A stretch of 64,000 nucleotides of DNA from positions 310,001 to 374,000 of the forward strand of contig NZ_JAHXBG010000005.1 in the NCBI RefSeq assembly GCF_020103725.1. The letters are read 5' to 3'. Positions within the stretch are counted from its first letter, which is position 1; the number at the start of each line of letters is the position of its first letter. Position numbers and translations under genes: made by a program. The notes under the pieces are model-generated. The model searched no databases. It was not told the origin of the DNA and worked only from the letters and a program-made list of their open reading frames with translations. The stretch comes from Hyalangium gracile (GTDB lineage Bacteria > Myxococcota > Myxococcia > Myxococcales > Myxococcaceae). Shown piece after piece: positions 8,344-16,682 of the stretch.

Positions 8344-9896
8344 GAGTGCGTACCCTCCAGGATCTCCAGGAACGGATTGAAGTAGTCGGGGCCCTTCTCC
8401 AGCACGCCATCCAGCCCCTTGCCGCCCGTCTCCGAGCGCTTCACGTCGCCGAAGCGCCCCTTGCCGATGGCGGCCACCATGCCCTCCTTGTGGCACTCCT
8501 CGAGCAGCTCCATGGCCTTGGCGAACACCTCGCGCGCGCGGTTGGCGATCTTCCCGTCCTCGCGCACGGTGAACTCCTCGTCGATGCCCCGAGCGGCGCG
8601 GTGGATGTACGCGGCCGACTTCAGCGCCACGTAGCGGTCCGCCAGCAGCGGCGTGTGCATGGCCTCGGTCATCATGCCCAGCAGCTGGATGCCCTGCCGC
8701 GTCCACATGGCCACCAGGTTCGCCATCACGTCGTACGCGTGGCTGAAGAAGATGTCCGTCTCCTTGTGCTTGGTGGGCGGCATGTACTTCAGCGGCGCGT
8801 CCGGGAAGCAGCGCCGCACCAGCATGGCCTGGGACAGCTCCAGCAGCAGCGTGTCCTGGCGGTACGGATCGATCTCGTACGAGTGGCCGATGCCCAGCTG
8901 CCAGTCCTTCAGGCCCGCGCGCTTGGCGAAGCACTCGTTGATGAACTGGCTGGCGATGACGGTGTGGGCCGCGTCATAGGCGTCCGCGGTGGTGATGTAG
9001 TTGTCCTCGCCGGTGTTGATGATGATGCCGGCCAGGGCGCAGATGCGGCGGCTGAAGTACTGATCGATGAACGTGCGCCGCATGTTGATGTCGCGGAAGA
9101 GGATGCCGTACATCGCGTCGTTGAGGAGCATGTCCAGCTTCTCGTACGCCGCGCAGAAGGCGATCTCGGACATGGCCAGTCCGGACGAGTAGTTGGTGAG
9201 CTGGATGTAGCGCTTGAGCTTCTTGCTCTCCTCGTCCAGGGCCTCGCGCATGATGCGGAAGTTCTCCTGGGTGGCGTAGGTGCCGCCGTAGCCCTCGGTG
9301 GTAGCGCCGTGGGGCACGTAGTCCAGCAGCGACTGGGCGGTGGAGCGGATGACGGCGATGACGTCCGCTCCGGCCTGGGCCGCCGCGCGCGCCTGGTCCA
9401 CGTCGTCATAGATGTTGCCGGTGGCGACGATGACGTACTTGTGCGGCGGCGGAGACATGGGGAACTGCTGGCGCAGCTCGTTGCGCTGGGCGATGCGCGC
9501 CTTGAGATCCTCGAGCGCGGCGCGAGCCTCGGAGCGCACCTCGGCGCGCAGGTTCTGCTCCTGCTCGGGCGGCAGCGGGCCCAGCTTCTCGGTGGGCAGC
9601 GCGGTGAGGCGCTCCACGGCCTCCAGCGGGCTCTTGGCGCCCAGCTGCAGCGCGCGCCCGTACCAGTAGGCGGCCCCGCGGTTGAGCACCCCTGCGGCCT
9701 TCAGCTTGTCCACCATCAGGTTGGCCAGCGGCACCCCGCGCGCTCCCGCGCCCGAGATGCCGAAGAAGCGCAGCACCGTGCGCTCGATGGACACCGTGGT
9801 GTTGCGGCGGATGAGATCGAAGATCGGGTTGACGATCTCCTCGGCCAGCTTGCGCGCGTGCGCAATCTGCTCGTCTTGGATGAACGGTCCCGGCAT
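8340..9896 (-). CDS. kamD: lysine 5,6-aminomutase alpha subunit
   Basis: This is the 518-residue catalytic TIM-barrel subunit that holds PLP and the substrate, the partner of KamE. The sequence is KamD-like throughout: RKLAEEIVNPIFDLI at the start, NTTVSIERTVLRFFGI, then YVIVATGNIYDDVDQA and GLKDWQLGIGHSYEIDP. Full length agrees with the family. It is the first gene of the operon. Its stop overlaps the secreted-protein start by four bases. The upstream 160 bases separate it from a divergent peptidase gene. Lysine 2,3-aminomutase (kamA), which would supply beta-lysine, is not in the window. Confidence 0.94.
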   Translation of the reverse strand: MPGPFIQDEQIAHARKLAEEIVNPIFDLIRRNTTVSIERTVLRFFGISGAGARGVPLANLMVDKLKAAGVLNRGAAYWYGRALQLGAKSPLEAVERLTALPTEKLGPLPPEQEQNLRAEVRSEARAALEDLKARIAQRNELRQQFPMSPPPHKYVIVATGNIYDDVDQARAAAQAGADVIAVIRSTAQSLLDYVPHGATTEGYGGTYATQENFRIMREALDEESKKLKRYIQLTNYSSGLAMSEIAFCAAYEKLDMLLNDAMYGILFRDINMRRTFIDQYFSRRICALAGIIINTGEDNYITTADAYDAAHTVIASQFINECFAKRAGLKDWQLGIGHSYEIDPYRQDTLLLELSQAMLVRRCFPDAPLKYMPPTKHKETDIFFSHAYDVMANLVAMWTRQGIQLLGMMTEAMHTPLLADRYVALKSAAYIHRAARGIDEEFTVREDGKIANRAREVFAKAMELLEECHKEGMVAAIGKGRFGDVKRSETGGKGLDGVLEKGPDYFNPFLEILEGTHS

Positions 9897-10056
9897 GCAC
9901 GTACCCTACATCTAAAGGGTCAGAAATGCTGAACTTTTCTGCCTCGGAGGCGTCGGAAGGATGACGCTTCGCGGCACGCCTCGCCGCCCTTCGCCGGTTC
10001 GCTCCCAGGCGAGTACTTCTTGACGGTGCCCGGGCGGGTGGCTCGGATGGCCGCCC
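9897..10056. promoter_or_regulatory. divergent promoter region with a small inverted repeat
   Basis: This 160-base spacer lies between divergent kamD and the M14 peptidase gene. It contains an inverted repeat CAGAAA (9921-9926) / TTTCTG (9936-9941) with a 9-base centre, in a locally AT-richer stretch 25-45 bases upstream of the kamD start. That position would suit an operator or a promoter core for the kam operon, but no clear sigma-70 boxes can be read. No B12-box of a cobalamin riboswitch was found. Confidence 0.3.
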
Positions 10057-11718
10057 ATGACCGACCTGCTGCTGACCCGGGCCGAAGCCTCGAAGTACAC
10101 GCAGACCTCCCGTCACTCGGACGTGCTCGCCTTCGTGGACGAGCTCTGCCGCCGCACGAAGCTCGTCCGGCGGGTGGACTTCGGCCAGAGCGGCGAAGGG
10201 CAGCCCCTGGTGGCGCTCATCGTCAGCGACCGCGGCTGCTTCACGCCCGAGCTGGCGCGCAAGCAGAAGAAGGTCATCGTGATGGTGGAGGCGAACATCC
10301 ACGCCGGCGAGGTGGAGGGCAAGGAGGCCGTGCTGGCGCTCGCCAGGGATCTGACGCTCACCTCGCTGGGCAAGAAGCTCCTGGACAAGCTGTGCCTGGT
10401 GCTCATTCCGAACTTCAACCCGGACGGCAACGACCGCATCAGCCCGAACAACCGCAAGCTCGATCTGAAGAACCTCGAGGGCCAGGTGAACCCCGAGGGC
10501 GGCGTGGGCATGCGCTACACGGGCGAGGGGTGGAACCTCAACCGCGACAGCATGAAGCAGGAGGCCCCCGAGACGCGCTGCCTGGCGAAGCTGTACCAGG
10601 CGTGGTGGCCGCACGTGTTCATCGACTGCCACACCACCGACGGCAGCATCCACGCCCTCGATCTCACCTACGACACGTCGCACTCGAACGAGCCGCTCTT
10701 CTCGGAGCTGCGCGGCTTCAACCGCGAGATGCTGGAGCGCGTGGCGGGCGCGGTGAAGAAGCGCCATGGCTTCGACAGCTTCTGGTACGGCAACTACAAG
10801 ACGGAGGGCGACCCCACCTCGGGCTGGCACACCTACCCCGCCCTGCCGCGCTTCGGCAGCCACTACCGCGGGCTGCTCGGCCGGCTGGACGTGCTGCTGG
10901 AGACCTACAGCTACATCGACTTTCCGCGCCGCTGCGCGGTGACGCGGGCGTGGCTGATCGAGCTGTTCCGCGACGCGGCCAGCAAGGCCAAGACCTACCG
11001 CGCCATCACGGAGGCCGAGGAGGAGCGCATCATCGCTCGCGGCGAGTCCCCCGACGTGCAGGCCCTGGTGGGCATCAACTACGGGGTGGCCACGCGCGAT
11101 GAGAAGGGCGCGCTCGTGTTCGAGTACCCCGCCCACGCGAAGCCGGGCGACGAGGCGCGGATCCCCGCCTTCGACGAGGCGAGCATCTCCGAGCGGCGCT
11201 ACCCGGGCAAGCGGCGGAAGACCTACCGCATGCCGCACCACCGGACGTTCGTGCCGACACAGGCGGTGAGCACGCCCACGGCGTACCTCGTGCCCGCGGA
11301 GCTGGCCTCGCGGCTCGAGGGGCACGGCATCCGCTTCGAGCGCCTCGAGGCTCCCCAGCGCTTCACGGTGGACAGCTACCGCGTGGCGCGGCGCGAGGAG
11401 ACGTTCAGCCCGGACGTGGCCACCAACGTCCCGCCGCTCGGGGAGGCCGAGGTTCCGCTCAGCCAGAAGCCCAAGCCCGTGCGCTTCGAGACGGTGCTCA
11501 CGGTGGCGCCCGAGCGCTCCACGCGCGAGTTCCCCGCCGGGACGCTCCATGTCCCCACGGCGCAGCGCACCGGCACGCTGGCCGTGTACCTGTTGGAGCC
11601 GCACTCGGATGACGGGCTCACCCGCTGGCAGTTCGTCGACGGGCTCATCACGGTGGGCGAGCTCCACCCGGTGCACCGCGTGGTGAGCCCGGCCCACGCG
11701 CCCAGGAAGGCCGAGTAG
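10057..11718 (+). CDS. M14-family zinc carboxypeptidase-like protein
   Basis: It is a 553-residue M14 metallopeptidase. The zinc motif H-x-x-E is His82/Glu85 (NIHAGEVEG), the third ligand is His192 (FIDCHTTDG), and the probable catalytic Glu is Glu282 (LLETYSY). NFNPDGNDR and GWNLNRD are the family's substrate-arginine region. The C-terminal ~220 residues form a beta-rich extension found in large myxobacterial and Bacteroidetes M14 proteins. No signal peptide is visible, so it may be cytoplasmic or exported by another route. It is divergent from the lysine operon; a functional link is not shown. Confidence 0.88.
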   Translation: MTDLLLTRAEASKYTQTSRHSDVLAFVDELCRRTKLVRRVDFGQSGEGQPLVALIVSDRGCFTPELARKQKKVIVMVEANIHAGEVEGKEAVLALARDLTLTSLGKKLLDKLCLVLIPNFNPDGNDRISPNNRKLDLKNLEGQVNPEGGVGMRYTGEGWNLNRDSMKQEAPETRCLAKLYQAWWPHVFIDCHTTDGSIHALDLTYDTSHSNEPLFSELRGFNREMLERVAGAVKKRHGFDSFWYGNYKTEGDPTSGWHTYPALPRFGSHYRGLLGRLDVLLETYSYIDFPRRCAVTRAWLIELFRDAASKAKTYRAITEAEEERIIARGESPDVQALVGINYGVATRDEKGALVFEYPAHAKPGDEARIPAFDEASISERRYPGKRRKTYRMPHHRTFVPTQAVSTPTAYLVPAELASRLEGHGIRFERLEAPQRFTVDSYRVARREETFSPDVATNVPPLGEAEVPLSQKPKPVRFETVLTVAPERSTREFPAGTLHVPTAQRTGTLAVYLLEPHSDDGLTRWQFVDGLITVGELHPVHRVVSPAHAPRKAE

Positions 11719-11939
11719 CTCCGGCTCCTGCGTTCAGAACGAACGCGCGCGCTTCTGGTGTGAACGCGCGCGCAACCGTCCAGGCCTGAGGCGAGCCGTG
11801 CCGTACGAGGCACTGCCGCCTCTCTGGCTCGGGCCGCTCCCTCCTGTCGTTCCTCCTGTGCCCAGGCACGGCCATTGCTGAGGCGCGAGGCCGCAGTTCG
11901 CCTCCCTCACCCGTGCCAACAACCAGGAAGGACCACCGG
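11719..11939. other. intergenic region with paired GAACGCGCGCGC repeats
   Basis: No gene is seen. Two exact copies of GAACGCGCGCGC lie at 11741-11752 and 11762-11773, 21 bases apart (two helical turns), about 170 bases before the next start. The spacing would suit a dimeric regulator, but no function is known. An AGGAAGG ribosome site precedes the downstream ATG. Confidence 0.35.
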
Positions 11940-14390
11940 ATGAAACCATCCCCATGGACGACATCGCGGCCTCAACAGCCCATAGAGAAGTCTGACGCGA
12001 AGACAGGCCCCTCGGTGGCCAGGAGCGTGCGAGCACTGCTGCTCGGTGTGCTCGGTGCCTCGCTGCTCGCCGCGTGTGAGCCCTCACCGCTCGACGCCAG
12101 CGCCGAGCCCCTGCCAGAGACCACCCGCTCCGCGCAGGAGACGATGGCCCCGCCCATCTCCTCGGGTTTGACCCGCGGCAGGTACCGGATCCAGGTGAAG
12201 ACTCCCTCGGGGGGCATTGGCACCGTGGCGGCGTGGGCCGCGCACCAGGGCGTGGTCAACGGCGGCAATCCCCTGAAGCTCCACCTGGGCCCCTATGAGA
12301 GCTGTGCTCCCAATGACTGTGACTTCATCCTCACCCCCGTCCCAGGAAAGGTGGACACCTTTCGGCTCGAGATCGCCACGCCTCCGGGCGAGCGCGGAGT
12401 GGTGGCCGCCTGGGATGCGCACAAGGGCCTGAAGAACGGCGAAACGTCCCTGGTGCTCTTCAAGGGTCCGTCATGGCAGTGCGCGCCCAACGACTGTGAG
12501 TTCATCGTGACGCCCGCCCTGGGCAAGCCGACCAACACCTTCAAGATCGAGGTGATGACGCCCTCGGGTCAGCGGGGAGTCGTGGCGGCCTGGGACGCGC
12601 ACTCCAACCTGCAGGAGGGCCTGAATCCGCTGAAGATCCACACCGGCGGCTACAACACCTGCGCCCCGAATGACTGCGACTTCATCGTGACGCCGATCGA
12701 GGCGCCGGATCTCGCCTCGCTGTACACCATCCTGAAGGCGTACCCGGGTGACGGCATCACGTACTCCGCGCCGGCTCCGGCCCAGCTGAGCGACTCCTTC
12801 CTGCTCCAGACGCCCAACGCCTGGGGGAAGAAGGACAAGGAGATTCCCTTCTACCCCGCCGTCTGGTCCTCCAGTCAGAACTCCGTACAGGGCTTCGAGC
12901 TGCCGGTCTGCCAGTCCGACAACGACTGCGCCTCGGCCGAGGGGTACGTCCCCGTGGGGGCGTGCCAGCGTCCAAGCTTCCTCGAGGATCTGCCCGGCAC
13001 GACCCCGACAACCAAGGTGTGCATGGGACAATCGGACGTGATGGTGGACCGGTTCTACCAGCTGATGATCCAGGCGAAGCAGCGGCTGGACATCACCACG
13101 CTCTATACCCCTCCTGATCGCCGCTTCCTCGCCGCCGTCCAGCGTGCGCTGCACTTTCTCGCCAAGAGCGGGCGTGAGGTCGAGGTGCGCGTGCTGGTGG
13201 GGATCTTTCCGCCCGCCACCCTCATCCCCGCTAACCAGGTCGTCGACTACCTCGGTACCCTCACCACCGACATGGGGAGCGTCTCGGACCACAAGGTCCG
13301 CGTCTCACTCGGATACATGAAGTCCTGTAGCGCCGAGAGCATTGGCTACTGCCCGATCACTGAAGGGTTGCTCTGGGGCAACTCCTGGAATCATTCCAAG
13401 ATCGTGGCGGTCGATGGACGACGGGTGATGGTGGGAGGCCACAACTTCTTCACGAACGACTACCTCCTATGGGCTCCAGTGCATGACCTCTCGATGGAGC
13501 TGGAGAGCAGCGCCGCGCGCACGGCGCACTTCTACGCCGACGAGCTGTGGAAGTTCACGTGCGACTACGAGCATATTCCCCCCTCCGCCGGATTGAACGT
13601 GTTCGCATACTGGACCGGGTACCCCATCGGGCGGAACGTCGAGAGAGGCTGTCTGCTGCCTCCGCGCCCGGTCCCGCCCCCCCAGGACGTGCCTTCCCCC
13701 AACGCGACGGTCATGCCACTGGGTCGGATGGGGTACGGCATCTACCCGCTCTGGTCATCGATCCTCCAGGCCTCGAGCGACATCGCACGCGAAGTCGCTC
13801 TGTCCAGCGCCAAGAAGACCCTGCGCATCTCGCAGCAGGATCTCGGAGTACGGCCGCCGCTGCCTCTGCCCTACCTCTATCCGGTGCAGTTCACGGAGCC
13901 GGTCTTCGCCGCCATGATCGACCTCATCACCCTGAAAGGAGGGGACGTCTATGTCGTCCTGTCGGACCCGAATCACGCCTCCTACACCACGCATACGTCC
14001 ATCGCGGAGGTCATGGATCACTTCATGAGTGTGGCCAAGGAGAGGACGGGTCTGTCCGAGGCCGAGCTCAAACCCATGCTCTGCAAGCAGCTGCACCTCA
14101 CCACCGTGCGCTTCAACCGGGAGGTGGACCATTACAACTGGTCGTTCCAGCCCATCATCGAGCCACAGTCCGCGGTGGGCAACCATGCCAAGTTCTGGAT
14201 GGTGGACGACACGTACTTCTACATCGGCTCGCACAACCTCTACCCGGTGAACCTGCAGGAGTACGGCTACCTCGTCCAAGGGGCCGGTCCGGTGAAGACG
14301 GTGCTGGAGACGTACTGGACGCCGCTGTGGACGAATTCCTCGGCCGGAGCGGTCTCCGGTCCCGAGGCCACGCATTGCTACTACCAGTAG
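11940..14390 (+). CDS. phospholipase-D-like lipoprotein with triplicated N-terminal repeat
   Basis: It has 816 residues, with ATG at 11940 and AGGAAGG ahead. A lipobox SLLAAC places the lipidated Cys at 46 after an unusually long basic N-region. Residues ~82-258 hold three ~60-residue repeats, each with VAAW(D/A)AH and CAPNDC(D/E)F(I)(V/L)TP; the paired cysteines could form disulphides. Two HKD motifs follow: His485/Lys487 (NHSKIVAVDG, then GGHNFF) and His749/Lys751 (NHAKFWMVDD, then GSHNLY), so both halves of a PLD active site are present. The likely role is envelope-bound or surface phosphodiesterase activity on lipid or nucleic acid. The repeat family is not recognised. Confidence 0.85.
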   Translation: MKPSPWTTSRPQQPIEKSDAKTGPSVARSVRALLLGVLGASLLAACEPSPLDASAEPLPETTRSAQETMAPPISSGLTRGRYRIQVKTPSGGIGTVAAWAAHQGVVNGGNPLKLHLGPYESCAPNDCDFILTPVPGKVDTFRLEIATPPGERGVVAAWDAHKGLKNGETSLVLFKGPSWQCAPNDCEFIVTPALGKPTNTFKIEVMTPSGQRGVVAAWDAHSNLQEGLNPLKIHTGGYNTCAPNDCDFIVTPIEAPDLASLYTILKAYPGDGITYSAPAPAQLSDSFLLQTPNAWGKKDKEIPFYPAVWSSSQNSVQGFELPVCQSDNDCASAEGYVPVGACQRPSFLEDLPGTTPTTKVCMGQSDVMVDRFYQLMIQAKQRLDITTLYTPPDRRFLAAVQRALHFLAKSGREVEVRVLVGIFPPATLIPANQVVDYLGTLTTDMGSVSDHKVRVSLGYMKSCSAESIGYCPITEGLLWGNSWNHSKIVAVDGRRVMVGGHNFFTNDYLLWAPVHDLSMELESSAARTAHFYADELWKFTCDYEHIPPSAGLNVFAYWTGYPIGRNVERGCLLPPRPVPPPQDVPSPNATVMPLGRMGYGIYPLWSSILQASSDIAREVALSSAKKTLRISQQDLGVRPPLPLPYLYPVQFTEPVFAAMIDLITLKGGDVYVVLSDPNHASYTTHTSIAEVMDHFMSVAKERTGLSEAELKPMLCKQLHLTTVRFNREVDHYNWSFQPIIEPQSAVGNHAKFWMVDDTYFYIGSHNLYPVNLQEYGYLVQGAGPVKTVLETYWTPLWTNSSAGAVSGPEATHCYYQ

Positions 14391-14442
14391 CGCTTCCGGA
14401 TGTGGGACAAGGGGCTGGACCTTCACCTCGTCCAGCCCAGCC

Positions 14443-15207
14443 ATGAGCCTCCCACCTCCCGTCACTCCGCCCTCCCAGCTCGCCGCCGCCCTGAGAGACC
14501 GAGGCTATGCCGTCCTCGGTCGCGAGGGCTTCCGCGAGCTGGTGGGCACCCGGCCCGAGGAGCTCGACGCCCTGAGCCCGACCTGGGATGACCTGCCGCC
14601 AGACACCTATCTGCGCGACGGAGGCCACTATCGCTCTCGGCGGCACTCGTGCTTCGTCGTGGATGGCGAGCACGTCCGCCCGGTGCCGCACCGGGCGCAC
14701 TGGCAGCCGGTCGAGTACAACGCGCTGCACGGCGGACTGGAGCGCTGGTTCGAGCCCATCCGGCCGGACGTGGTCGCTCAGCCCGCCTGGACGCGGATGC
14801 TGTGCGCGCTCGCCGCGTCCTGCTCCTCACTGAAGGGCCGGCAGCCCTGGTACGTCGAGGCGCACCAGTTCCGCATCGACACGAAGGAAGGCATCGGCCG
14901 CCCCACCCCCGAGGGGGCGCACCGGGACGGCGTGGACTTCGTGGCCGTGGTGCTCGTCGGGCGCGAGGGCATCAAGGGCGGCGAGACGCGCGTGTTCGAG
15001 GCCAACGGGCCCCACGGCATCCGCTTCACGCTGAGCGAGCCCTGGTCCGTGCTGCTGCTCGACGACGAGCGCGTCATCCACGAGAGCACCCCCATCCAGC
15101 CGCTGGCCGAGCTGGGCCACCGGGACACGCTGGTGCTCACCTTCCGCGCGAAGGGGTTCCAGGGCCCTCCTGGCGAGGGCTCGAAGGCCGCGTCCCCGCA
15201 CGGGTGA
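14443..15207 (+). CDS. 2-oxoglutarate/Fe(II) dioxygenase (PF10014-like)
   Basis: This 254-residue protein resembles the 2OG-Fe dioxygenase family that includes amino-acid hydroxylases such as L-isoleucine 4-hydroxylase. HRDGVDF gives the H-x-D iron pair, the distal His is in RVIHESTPI, and a downstream Arg (LGHRDTLVLTFR) can bind 2-oxoglutarate. YVEAHQFRIDT before the HxD motif is characteristic. There is no signal peptide. The start ATG at 14443 lacks a strong ribosome site. The substrate is probably a free amino acid, but that is inferred from the family. Confidence 0.82.
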   Translation: MSLPPPVTPPSQLAAALRDRGYAVLGREGFRELVGTRPEELDALSPTWDDLPPDTYLRDGGHYRSRRHSCFVVDGEHVRPVPHRAHWQPVEYNALHGGLERWFEPIRPDVVAQPAWTRMLCALAASCSSLKGRQPWYVEAHQFRIDTKEGIGRPTPEGAHRDGVDFVAVVLVGREGIKGGETRVFEANGPHGIRFTLSEPWSVLLLDDERVIHESTPIQPLAELGHRDTLVLTFRAKGFQGPPGEGSKAASPHG

Positions 15208-15221
15208 GCCGCGCCCCCGCC

Positions 15222-16616
15222 TCAGGGCGCTGGCTGGCGGTCGATGGCGACTCCGTTCAGGAAGACCCTGTCGACGTCGGCGGTCGCCTCGATGCGGGTG
15301 AGCGGATCGCCCCGCACCAGCAGCAGGTCGGCGCGCTGGCCCTTCGCGATCCGTCCGAACGAGCGCGCGGGGTCCATGAAGTCGGCGGGGGCGCTGGTGG
15401 CGGCCCGCAGCGCTTCGGCCGGTGGGACGCCCAGCGAGACCAGCAGCGCCAGCTCGCGGTGGATGCTCGCTCCCGGGATGACGCCGGGCGAGCCCCCATC
15501 GGTCCCGATGAACAGCGGCACTCCCGCCTCGAACAGCCGCCGCGCGTTCTGCCGGACGGTCTCCATCAGCCCTCGAGTAAGCTTTTCGAACTCTTCCCGG
15601 CTGCCAGCGCCCGGGTAGTCAAAGCCCTTCGGCGGGTTGGCAAAGCTCGCAAGGGTCTCCGGGTGCACCATCTGGCGCTCCAGCGCGGAGCCACCGTCCG
15701 CGGCGATGTCCTGCGCGCCGGTGAGGAAGTTGAGGGTCGTCACGAAGGGGATGCGAAGCTCCTTGAGCCTCGCGATCTGCTCGTCGGTGAGCAGCCCTCC
15801 TGAAGGTGGATGCGCGAACAGGTCGAGCCCGGCTTCGGCCGCGATCATCACGTCCTCCGGCGCGCCGATGTGCGCGACGCTCCGCATCTTCCGCTCCTTC
15901 ACCCGCTGGATGGCGGCGGTCAGGATCTCCCCGGACAGCTTGGGCGTTCCGGGCGGGAGCGCGTCCGAGGTCAGCTTGAACAGCGGCGGCGAGAACTCCT
16001 TCGCGATGTCGTCCACGATCTGCTGGGCCTCCGCCACGGTGGCGGCGGTGCGGATGTTCCCTGTCGCGAACCGGTTCACCGGCCAGGGAAGGACCGCGCG
16101 AATCAGGTTGATGGGGAACCCCTCAGGCGCGGTGAGTCGCGGCCCGGTGAGCAGCATGTGGGGCGCCAGGTGCTTGCCGCGCGCGGCATCCTGCTGGACG
16201 TCTACTTGCTCCTCTCCTCCTTGAAGGATCAGAGCGCCCGTCACGCCCGCGTACACGTACGCCTCGGAGATGGCCTTCAGGTCGGGGAGGCCCAGATCCC
16301 ACAGCGCCTCGCCGTTGGACTCGAGGTGCGCATGCGAATCCACCAGGCCCGGGAGAAGGGTCTTCCCCGTGCCATCGATGCGAACCACGTCCTGCGCGGT
16401 GAGCGTCCCCGCCGGCTCCACCGCCTCGATGCGGCCGTTGCGAACGAGCACGTCACGGGCGCCCAGCGCCTGCTCACCGTCGAAGACGTTGACGTTGGCG
16501 AACAGGTACCCCGATGGCTGGGCCGAGGGGCTCACGGACGCGACGAGCTTGGCGTGCCCGCACGCCGTGGAGAGCACCAGGAGTGCCAGGGGGACGAGCC
16601 TACGGAGAGGACGCAT
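15222..16616 (-). CDS. lipoprotein-type amidohydrolase (imidazolonepropionase-like)
   Basis: It has a 464-residue amidohydrolase-superfamily TIM barrel. The N-terminus carries a lipoprotein signal (VPLALLVLSTAC), so it should be anchored outside the cytoplasm. Metal-site residues are DSHAHLES (HxH), a Lys in FKLTSDA, His in SVAHIGAP, HPPSGG and the late Asp in GTDGGSP. The C-terminal composite beta domain ends with GQRADLLLVRGDPL and FLNGVAI. ATG at 16616 is preferred over GTG one codon upstream. It resembles prolidase- or organophosphatase-like amidohydrolases; the substrate is unknown. It converges on the dioxygenase gene. Confidence 0.85.
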   Translation of the reverse strand: MRPLRRLVPLALLVLSTACGHAKLVASVSPSAQPSGYLFANVNVFDGEQALGARDVLVRNGRIEAVEPAGTLTAQDVVRIDGTGKTLLPGLVDSHAHLESNGEALWDLGLPDLKAISEAYVYAGVTGALILQGGEEQVDVQQDAARGKHLAPHMLLTGPRLTAPEGFPINLIRAVLPWPVNRFATGNIRTAATVAEAQQIVDDIAKEFSPPLFKLTSDALPPGTPKLSGEILTAAIQRVKERKMRSVAHIGAPEDVMIAAEAGLDLFAHPPSGGLLTDEQIARLKELRIPFVTTLNFLTGAQDIAADGGSALERQMVHPETLASFANPPKGFDYPGAGSREEFEKLTRGLMETVRQNARRLFEAGVPLFIGTDGGSPGVIPGASIHRELALLVSLGVPPAEALRAATSAPADFMDPARSFGRIAKGQRADLLLVRGDPLTRIEATADVDRVFLNGVAIDRQPAP

Positions 16617-16682
16617 CACGTTGGGGACCTCGCGCGGTGCCCCGGGATGCGGCCCATGGCATATGGACCGGCCGGAGCCGGC

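Noticed and set aside
9897-10056. Cobalamin riboswitch expected before B12-dependent kamD
   Set aside because: No B12-box-like GCCACTG or multi-stem layout can be read in the 160 bases.
9406-11697. 763-codon minus-strand frame opposite the M14 peptidase gene and running into kamD
   Set aside because: It is a composition shadow; both plus-strand M14 motifs and minus-strand kamD in its own frame are conserved.
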